From Gammaproteobacteria bacterium (GTDB taxonomy: Bacteria > Pseudomonadota > Gammaproteobacteria > Pseudomonadales > Pseudomonadaceae), in contig JAAZJF010000038.1 of NCBI GenBank assembly GCA_012800475.1, positions 1-11,444 on the forward strand: DNA of 11,444 nucleotides. Direction: 5' to 3'. Position 1 is the first letter of the stretch. Every line of letters begins with the position of its first letter. Below are positions 6,473-11,444 of the stretch, one piece after another. Made by a program: the position numbers and the translations under genes. Below the pieces are notes generated by a model. The model worked only from the letters and a program-made list of their open reading frames with translations. It was not told the DNA's origin and searched no databases.

Positions 6473-7165
6473 CTAGACATGAGTTAAATGCGCTACCTGC
6501 GCGCCGATAGTATTCATCTGACACATCACATCGCGGGCTAAAAACTCATGTTCAGGACGTAGTTTTTTCTGCTTTTGTGCCGTGGTTAAAATACCCACGC
6601 CCAAAGGTTTAGTCAGATACAACCGACACCCAGCGGTGGCACGGTTATTTTGTTTGAGCTGATCTTTATTGACGATACCAGTGACCGCCAAACCAAAAAT
6701 CGGCTCAGGTGAGTCAATGCTGTGGCCACCAGCGAGCATAATCCCCGCATCAGCACAGGCTTGACGACCCCCATCAATCACCTGCTGCGCCACGGCAGCT
6801 GGCAGTACATTGATTGGCCAGCCCAAAATCGCAATCGCCATAATCGGCTTGCCGCCCATGGCATAAATATCACTGATGGCATTGGTGGCAGCGATGCGGC
6901 CAAAATCAAAAGGATCATCAACAATCGGCATAAAAAAGTCAGTGGTACTCAAAATCACCTGACCATTGCCAATATCGTAGGCTGCAGCATCATCTTTACT
7001 GCTATTACCCACGAGCAAATTGGCATCGGTGGGCAAGGTCAAATTTGAGACTAAAATCTGATCAAGAACTTGCGGGGATATTTTGCAACCGCAACCCGCC
7101 CCATGGCTGTATTCGGTGAGTTTAATGGCGGCTAAGGATGATGGTGTGCTGACAGAATGGCTCAC
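6473..7165 (-). pseudogene. selD: Truncated selenophosphate synthase (N-terminal two thirds)
   Basis: SelD makes selenophosphate from selenide and ATP for selenocysteine and 2-selenouridine. The retained part carries the catalytic Cys/Lys motif H-G-A-G-C-G-C-K-I-S, the nucleotide-binding D-D-A-A segment, S-T-T-D-F-F-M-P-I-V-D-D, F-D-F-G-R-I-A-A-T-N-A-I-S-D-I-Y-A-M-G-G and A-G-G-H-S-I-D. It stops at L-T-H-V-TAG, exactly where M-T-D-V-T-G-F-G-L-L-G-H is expected. About 110 residues, including the D-P-Q-T-S-G-G-L region, are absent in all frames downstream. I prefer the GTG at 7165, with AGAGGT nine bases upstream, to the ATG at 7192, which has no clear ribosome-binding site. The frame is otherwise clean, so the loss may be recent. 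The usual partner mnmH/ybbB is not here. Confidence 0.85.
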
Positions 7166-7351
7166 TGGCGACTGACCTCTAAGTTGGTACATGGCTCATA
7201 TTGAGTGCTCCATGATACAACTCACAGCGGCGGCGAGGGGCATTATTTTATAGGGATATGCAGGGTATGACTCTACAGCGCGACTCAAGATACAACGCTG
7301 TTAGGCTGCTTTTTAGCGCTGATACACAGGTATGCGCACAGCTCAAACTGC

Positions 7352-7396
7352 AGATACGCCACCATCGCAATACCACAACAGGCTGATGGCGTATCT
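7352..7396. repeat. Inverted repeat between gph and selD
   Basis: AGATACGCCA (7352-7361) and TGGCGTATCT (7387-7396) are perfect ten-base inverted arms separated by 25 bases. CCATC (7362-7366) and GATGG (7385-7389) give an alternative inner pairing. It lies 15 bases after the gph stop. The strand leaving the stem on the gph side reads CTGCAGTTTGAG without a T-tract, so it is not a standard intrinsic terminator. It may be a transcript-stabilising hairpin or a protein-binding site. The rest of the 245-base gph-selD gap shows only a TATAAAAT box (7252-7245, minus) with no matching -35. Confidence 0.45.
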
Positions 7397-7410
7397 ATTC
7401 TTCAGTGCGC

Positions 7411-8094
7411 TTAGAGAAACAACTCGCGCAAATCATCCAAGATTAAAGCAGGCTTGGCTGTACTAATCGGCTCGCCATAGTTATAGCCGTAGGTCACTGC
7501 AACGCAAGCCACTCCTGCAGCATGCGCGGCTTGCACATCATTGCGCGAATCACCGACAAACAGGCACTGTTCAGGTGTCACACCCGCCTGTTGCATCACC
7601 CATAACAAGCCAGCAGGATCAGGCTTTTTCTGCGGCAAAGTATCGCCACCCACAATCCAAGTGAAAAACTCAGCCATGCCTGTATCAGCCAATAGCGGCG
7701 GAATAAACTTCTCAGGTTTATTGGTGACCAGCGCGATTTTAATTCCCAGCAATTGCAAGCTCTGCAGCGTGGCTAAAGCTCCAGGGTATAAGGTGGTGTG
7801 ACTTTCACCACTGCCATACACCTGCATAAAAATAGCCAGACCCGCCGCTTCCAGCTCAGGGCTCACACCTTGATGCTCAACATTGTTGGCCAAGGCGCGA
7901 CGCACTAAAACCGGCGCACCATTGCCCACCCAGTTGCGCACCTTATCCATACCCGCAGGCGCACGGCCCATTTGTACCAGCATGTGATCGGTGGCTGTGG
8001 CCAAGTCAGGCACTGAATCAATTAAGGTGCCGTCCAAGTCGAACATCACCAGTTGCGGTAATTGCCCACCCGACACACCCATTAAGGTTTTCAC
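7411..8094 (-). CDS. gph: Phosphoglycolate phosphatase
   Basis: Gph removes phosphate from 2-phosphoglycolate arising from DNA repair or oxygenase reactions. The 227-residue HAD-superfamily protein has motif I D-L-D-G-T at residues 19-23 (nucleophile D19), motif II in L-V-T-N-K-P, motif III K-K-P-D-P and motif IV F-V-G-D-S-R-N-D, with the helical cap between I and II. The start is GTG at 8094. It forms a GTGA overlap with the rpe stop and has AGGTG about eight bases upstream, while the ATG at 8082 has no ribosome-binding site. The rpe-gph order is the pseudomonad one, where trpE follows directly; here a selD remnant intervenes. Other HAD phosphatases are possible, but context and motifs favour Gph. 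Confidence 0.93.
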   Translation of the reverse strand: MKTLMGVSGGQLPQLVMFDLDGTLIDSVPDLATATDHMLVQMGRAPAGMDKVRNWVGNGAPVLVRRALANNVEHQGVSPELEAAGLAIFMQVYGSGESHTTLYPGALATLQSLQLLGIKIALVTNKPEKFIPPLLADTGMAEFFTWIVGGDTLPQKKPDPAGLLWVMQQAGVTPEQCLFVGDSRNDVQAAHAAGVACVAVTYGYNYGEPISTAKPALILDDLRELFL

Positions 8095-8765
8095 TTGCTT
8101 ACACCTGCCAACTCAGCGCGCATCTGGCTGATCACTTGCGCATAATCTGGCGCATTAAAAATCGCCGAACCCGCAACAAAAGTATCAGCACCGGCTTGGG
8201 CAATTTCTTTGATATTTTTCACATTCACGCCGCCATCCACTTGCAAACGGATTGGCAAACCACTGGCATCAATCAATTCGCGTGCTTCACGCAATTTGTC
8301 TAAAGTGCCGGGAATAAAGGTCTGCCCACCAAAGCCTGGATTGACACTCATCAGCAGCACCATATCGACTTTATCCATCACATATTTAAGGACATCGAGC
8401 GGTGTCGCTGGGTTAAACACCAAACCGGCTTTACAACCGCCTTGCTTAATCAATTGCAAAGAACGATCAATATGCTCAGAGGCTTCGGGGTGAAAGGTAA
8501 TATAGCTGGCACCCGCGTCAATAAATTCGCCAATCATGCGATCGACAGGTTTAACCATCAAATGCACATCAATGGGCGCGGTAATACCGTATTTGCGTAA
8601 TGCGCTACAGACCATAGGACCGATGGTGAGATTGGGTACGTAATGGTTATCCATCACATCAAAGTGCACGGTATCGGCACCGGCTTCGAGCACACGTTCA
8701 ACATCTTCACCTAAACGGGCAAAGTCGGCGGATAAAATCGATGGGGCAATAACAAAAGGCTGCAT
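8091..8765 (-). CDS. rpe: Ribulose-phosphate 3-epimerase
   Basis: Rpe interconverts ribulose 5-phosphate and xylulose 5-phosphate in the pentose phosphate pathway. The 224-residue TIM barrel starts with I-A-P-S-I-L-S-A-D-F. It shows the metal and active-site positions S9, H34, D36 and M38 in V-H-F-D-V-M-D, then D-V-H-L-M-V, M-S-V-N-P-G-F-G-G-Q, and V-D-G-G-V carrying the second acid. The ATG at 8765 has GAGGA about four bases upstream. It overlaps gph by four bases, so the pair is coupled. About 185 bases separate it from the upstream DUF3299 gene, enough for its own promoter, although I cannot pick one with confidence. Confidence 0.97.
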   Translation of the reverse strand: MQPFVIAPSILSADFARLGEDVERVLEAGADTVHFDVMDNHYVPNLTIGPMVCSALRKYGITAPIDVHLMVKPVDRMIGEFIDAGASYITFHPEASEHIDRSLQLIKQGGCKAGLVFNPATPLDVLKYVMDKVDMVLLMSVNPGFGGQTFIPGTLDKLREARELIDASGLPIRLQVDGGVNVKNIKEIAQAGADTFVAGSAIFNAPDYAQVISQMRAELAGVSK

Positions 8766-8935
8766 AGCGTCCTCACGGATAAAGTATTCGCGCTATGACT
8801 GTAATGCATACAGCCACAACAGTAGTTAATGTGACTATCTTAGCGCAACTGCAACCCTGATGGGGCTTGGAAAAGGCACAACATCAACCGTTTAACCCCA
8901 GCAGTAGCGCACACGCCATATGACTCCATGCGTCT

Positions 8936-8962
8936 AAAACCATGACGGCTCTAGTCCGTCAT
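8936..8962 (-). terminator. Probable intrinsic terminator of the DUF3299 gene
   Basis: On the minus strand ATGACGG (8962-8956) and CCGTCAT (8948-8942) form a seven-pair perfect stem with a seven-base loop that contains the TAG stop. It is followed by GG and TTTT (8939-8936). The terminator thus overlaps the last codons of the gene. The T-run is short, so efficiency may be modest. Confidence 0.5.
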
Positions 8963-9484
8963 CAGCTCAACTGTGCGAGCGTCAATGCTATAAGCGGAAT
9001 CCGCCAGTTCATTACTGCTGCCTTGCACCCGCAACGTGCCTTCAACCCACATTGGCGCATAGATATCCTCAAGCGCAATGCCCTGTGGATAACGCACTAA
9101 AATAATTTGATTGGGCGGCGGCGGTGGCACATGGATACAGGCGCCGGGATATGGCACTAAAAAGAACTCAATAAAGTGTCCCTTCTCGTTGGTTTCTAAG
9201 GGCACAGGATAACCGCCCAACAACATCTGCCGACCATCAAGCTCAGGTATGGTTTGCGCTGAATACATCACGTCCGGCATATTTTTATCAGCCGCACGTA
9301 AACCACCGCCTTCAGGGGTATAAAAACCACTGTCTGTTTCAGGCGTTTCGTGGGTGATTTCAGGTAAAGCCAATAACGCTTGCCGATCGGCTTCAGGCAT
9401 TAAGTCCAGCCAGTCAGTTTCCTCAAGGGCAGCATGCGCCGCCCCGATAACCAACCCTAGACATAAAACGATATAACGCATCAT
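8951..9484 (-). CDS. Secreted DUF3299-family protein
   Basis: The 177-residue protein begins with a signal peptide: M-M-R-Y, a hydrophobic stretch, then A-H-A before A-L-E-E, suggesting cleavage after about residue 18 and a periplasmic location. No lipobox cysteine is visible. The mature part contains M-L-G-G-Y-P-V-P-L, F-F-L-V-P-Y-P-G-A-C-I-H-V-P-P-P-P-P-N-Q and P-M-W-V-E-G-T-L, characteristic of DUF3299. The biochemical function is unknown; some family members neighbour transport systems (general knowledge). I chose the ATG at 9484, one base after the stop of the upstream membrane-protein gene. The longer frame from 9574 would put 30 out-of-character residues ahead of the signal peptide. 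No good ribosome-binding site precedes 9484, so translation probably depends on coupling. Confidence 0.85.
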   Translation of the reverse strand: MMRYIVLCLGLVIGAAHAALEETDWLDLMPEADRQALLALPEITHETPETDSGFYTPEGGGLRAADKNMPDVMYSAQTIPELDGRQMLLGGYPVPLETNEKGHFIEFFLVPYPGACIHVPPPPPNQIILVRYPQGIALEDIYAPMWVEGTLRVQGSSNELADSAYSIDARTVELMTD

Positions 9485-9485
9485 T

Positions 9486-9734
9486 TTAATTGCGCTGACG
9501 CACAGCTTCAACGATAAACAACAAGACAATCGCGCCCACCACCGCACCAATAAAGCCTGCAGGTTGCCCCGCATGGTAAATACCTAAAGCTTGTCCGCCA
9601 TAAGTGGCCGCCACTGAGCCGGCTAACCCTAAGATAATCGTCATAATCAAACCTAAACCACTGGGGCCAGGCTTTAACAAACGCGCCAGGATGCCAACCA
9701 AAAAACCAATCACAAGTGTGCCTAAAATACCCAT
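9486..9734 (-). CDS. GlsB/YeaQ/YmgE-family small membrane protein
   Basis: This 82-residue, very hydrophobic protein has three likely membrane segments (about residues 4-20, 27-45 and 58-76). It shows the glycine-rich pattern of the transglycosylase-associated family: G-x-L-A-R-x-L-x-P-G near residue 20, G-L-A-G-S in the second segment, and G-A-V-V-G-A-I in the third. It sits in the inner membrane; the molecular role is unknown, though relatives are stress-induced (family knowledge). The ATG at 9734 has AGAGGAAGG upstream. The DUF3299 gene starts one base after its stop, so the two are likely one transcript. It is separated from purK by 70 bases. Confidence 0.87.
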   Translation of the reverse strand: MGILGTLVIGFLVGILARLLKPGPSGLGLIMTIILGLAGSVAATYGGQALGIYHAGQPAGFIGAVVGAIVLLFIVEAVRQRN

Positions 9735-9804
9735 ATAACCTTCCTCTACATCATTCTGATTGAGTCTTGCTAGACCGCCTGACGCGCCTACAGTTCAGTA
9801 GCAA

Positions 9805-10887
9805 TTATGAGCTGAGCAACGCTTCGAGTGCAGCAATCTGTTGTTTAAGCTGCGCCTCACTCTCACTGCGTACCGTTACGTGGCCCACTTTACGACCGGG
9901 CTTAAAGGCTTTGCTGTAGTCATGTAAATGGCAATCGGCCACAGCCAATACATCCGCAGTGGCTGGAATGCTGCCAATAAAATTCAACATGCCGCTGTGC
10001 CCCACTTTTTCTACTGAGCCCAAAGGTAAGCCAGCCACAGCACGCAAATGGTTTTCAAATTGACTGCACTGCGCCCCTTCAATTGTCCAATGCCCAGAGT
10101 TATGCACACGCGGTGCAATCTCATTGGCTTTAAGACCACCATCCACTTCAAAGAACTCAAACGCCAGTACACCGACATACTCCAACTCGTTGAGCACACG
10201 CTGGGCGTAATCTTGTGCCAAAGCTTGTAGAGGATGCTGATCGCTGGCCAGTGACAGATGCAAAATACCTTCATGATGCACGTTATGCACCAATGGATAA
10301 CAGCACACTTCGCCATCACGACCGCGCACCGCGACCAAGGACACTTCACCGCTAAAGGCAACAAAGCCTTCTAAAATACACGGCACATTGCCCAAATAGG
10401 CAAAAGCATCGACGACATCAGCAGGCTCACGCAAGACCTTCTGGCCTTTACCGTCGTAACCTAAAGTGCGGGTTTTGAGTACCGCTGGCAAACCGATCTG
10501 CGCGACCGCCGCATCTAAATCAGCTTGTGATAACACATCAGCAAATTCAGTGGTTGGAATGCCTAGATCTTTAAACATCGACTTTTCAAACCAACGGTCA
10601 CGGGCAATCCGTAACGCCTGTGCACTGGGGTAAACCGGCACAAACTGCTCAAGGTACGCCACCGTTTCTGCAGGCACACTTTCAAACTCAAAGGTCACCA
10701 AGTCAACGGATTGCGCCAGCTGCTGCAGGTGTTCAGGCGAACTGTAATCTGCATGCAGATGCTCACCTAAGGCTGCAGCGCAGGCATCCGCCGCAGGATC
10801 TAGGAAGGTAAATTGCATTCCTAAAGGAGTACCCGCTAAGGCCAACATACGCCCTAACTGGCCACCGCCAATCACGCCAACTTTCAT
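9805..10887 (-). CDS. purK: N5-carboxyaminoimidazole ribonucleotide synthase
   Basis: PurK uses ATP and bicarbonate to turn AIR into N5-CAIR in de novo purine synthesis. The 360-residue ATP-grasp protein opens with G-G-G-Q-L-G-R-M-L at residues 7-15. It carries L-K-T-R-T-L-G-Y-D-G-K-G-Q in the nucleotide-binding part and N-E-I-A-P-R-V-H-N-S-G-H-W-T near the active site, all specific to PurK rather than to PurT or PurD. The ATG at 10887 lies three bases after the purE stop, with GAGAGG about nine bases upstream inside purE. The product is the substrate of the neighbouring PurE. The C-terminus is complete. Confidence 0.97.
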   Translation of the reverse strand: MKVGVIGGGQLGRMLALAGTPLGMQFTFLDPAADACAAALGEHLHADYSSPEHLQQLAQSVDLVTFEFESVPAETVAYLEQFVPVYPSAQALRIARDRWFEKSMFKDLGIPTTEFADVLSQADLDAAVAQIGLPAVLKTRTLGYDGKGQKVLREPADVVDAFAYLGNVPCILEGFVAFSGEVSLVAVRGRDGEVCCYPLVHNVHHEGILHLSLASDQHPLQALAQDYAQRVLNELEYVGVLAFEFFEVDGGLKANEIAPRVHNSGHWTIEGAQCSQFENHLRAVAGLPLGSVEKVGHSGMLNFIGSIPATADVLAVADCHLHDYSKAFKPGRKVGHVTVRSESEAQLKQQIAALEALLSS

Positions 10888-10890
10888 GAA

Positions 10891-11382
10891 TTAAGCCTCT
10901 CGTGGATCTGGATTGTCTAATACAGTTTGTGTTTGCTGCTCACGGTACGCATTGAGCGCAACATGCACTTCGGGGTGTTGATGACCAATAATGCTCGCTG
11001 CTAATAAAGCCGCGTTAATGGCACCTGCTTTACCGATCGATAAAGTGGCCACAGGGATACCTGCAGGCATTTGTACAATAGATAACAATGAATCAACACC
11101 GGACAGCATCGATGATTGCACAGGTACGCCCAACACTGGCAGGTGCGTTTTAGCAGCACACATACCTGGTAAATGTGCAGCACCACCAGCGCCAGCAATA
11201 ATCACTTGAATGCCTCGCTCGTGCGCTTGCTCAGCATAGCTGAACAGCAAATCAGGCGTGCGGTGCGCAGAAACCACCTGCACTTCATACGTAATACCGA
11301 GGGTTTCCAGCATATCAATGCTGTGGCTCATTGTGCTCCAATCCGATTTGGAACCCATAATCACGCCGACCAGTGGACTCAT
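10891..11382 (-). CDS. purE: N5-carboxyaminoimidazole ribonucleotide mutase
   Basis: PurE (class I) moves the carboxyl group of N5-CAIR to give CAIR, the step after PurK. The 163-residue protein has G-V-I-M-G-S-K-S-D-W at residues 6-15, S-A-H-R-T-P at 38-43 with the catalytic histidine H40, and G-A-G-G-A-A-H-L-P-G-M. These are the class I signatures, and the C-terminal N-P-D-P-R is typical of pseudomonads. I use the ATG at 11382, which matches the pseudomonad N-terminus (M-S-x-L-V-G) and has GAGG eight bases upstream. A TTG at 11385 would add one residue. The 59 bases to the window edge hold its leader, and I see no clear promoter hexamers there. Confidence 0.97.
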   Translation of the reverse strand: MSPLVGVIMGSKSDWSTMSHSIDMLETLGITYEVQVVSAHRTPDLLFSYAEQAHERGIQVIIAGAGGAAHLPGMCAAKTHLPVLGVPVQSSMLSGVDSLLSIVQMPAGIPVATLSIGKAGAINAALLAASIIGHQHPEVHVALNAYREQQTQTVLDNPDPREA

Positions 11383-11444
11383 CAATGTTGCCTCTTCAAG
11401 TTTGGGCGCCTGTTAGCGCTGCAAAAATAACAAACCACGCAACA

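Noticed and set aside
6280..6480. 66-residue open frame read as a full protein
   Set aside because: No known family is visible, and only the last 23 codons have a ribosome-binding site and a purpose as a leader peptide. The upstream part overlaps the end of the selD fragment.
8861..8900. Possible stem TGGGGCT/AACCCCA in the rpe upstream region
   Set aside because: Seven pairs with a G·U and a loop of more than 25 bases, no T-run and no known riboswitch pattern; likely chance.
11386..11444. Promoter or purine-responsive element upstream of purE
   Set aside because: TTGCGT at 11442-11437 has no partner -10 at suitable spacing, and I could not identify an operator; the window ends too close to judge.
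1..11444. tRNA, rRNA, CRISPR arrays, prophage or defence genes
   Set aside because: I found no cloverleaf-like segment, no regularly spaced direct repeats and no proteins of these classes; nearly all of the sequence is explained by conserved metabolic genes.

Overview
The window reads as ordinary chromosome from a gammaproteobacterium of the Pseudomonas group. TrpE, SelD, PurE, CoaE and Rpe all resemble pseudomonad proteins, and the gene order rpe-gph-(…)-trpE-(…)-trpG-trpD-trpC is the Pseudomonas arrangement. Base composition looks more moderate than in typical high-GC Pseudomonas, which suggests one of the lower-GC side lineages of the family (inference). Every protein-coding gene I accept lies on the minus strand, so transcription runs from right to left.

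From the right edge the order is as follows. (1) purE-purK form a two-gene purine unit. (2) A small GlsB/YeaQ-type membrane protein is followed by a secreted DUF3299 protein, and a hairpin sits at the latter's stop codon. (3) rpe-gph are translationally coupled. (4) A selD copy keeps its N-terminal two thirds but has lost its C-terminal domain. (5) A leader region holds a short peptide ending Trp-Arg-Trp-Arg-Val-stop, with overlapping hairpins. (6) trpE-ddh-trpG-trpD-trpC are tightly packed. (7) coaE-yacG form a coupled pair. (8) The first 290 bases hold no convincing whole gene. They carry what looks like the right end of an IS200/IS605-type element (TnpB/omega-RNA terminal hairpin) and a cluster of nested inverted repeats.

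Functionally the centre is tryptophan synthesis from chorismate to indole-3-glycerol phosphate, lacking only trpF (trpE, trpG, trpD and trpC are present). Control is probably by ribosome-mediated attenuation upstream of trpE. A meso-diaminopimelate dehydrogenase gene (ddh) sits between trpE and trpG. That interval is a known insertion site in Pseudomonas aeruginosa, where it carries the R/F pyocin cluster. The remaining genes are core metabolism: CoA synthesis, pentose phosphate isomerisation, phosphoglycolate salvage and purine synthesis.

The most interesting items are the trp leader/attenuator, the ddh insertion, the broken selD directly upstream of the leader, and the mobile-element and repeat material at the left edge. 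I see no wholly new multi-gene system. There is no rRNA, tRNA or CRISPR array that I can recognise, and no intergenic stretch longer than about 300 bases.
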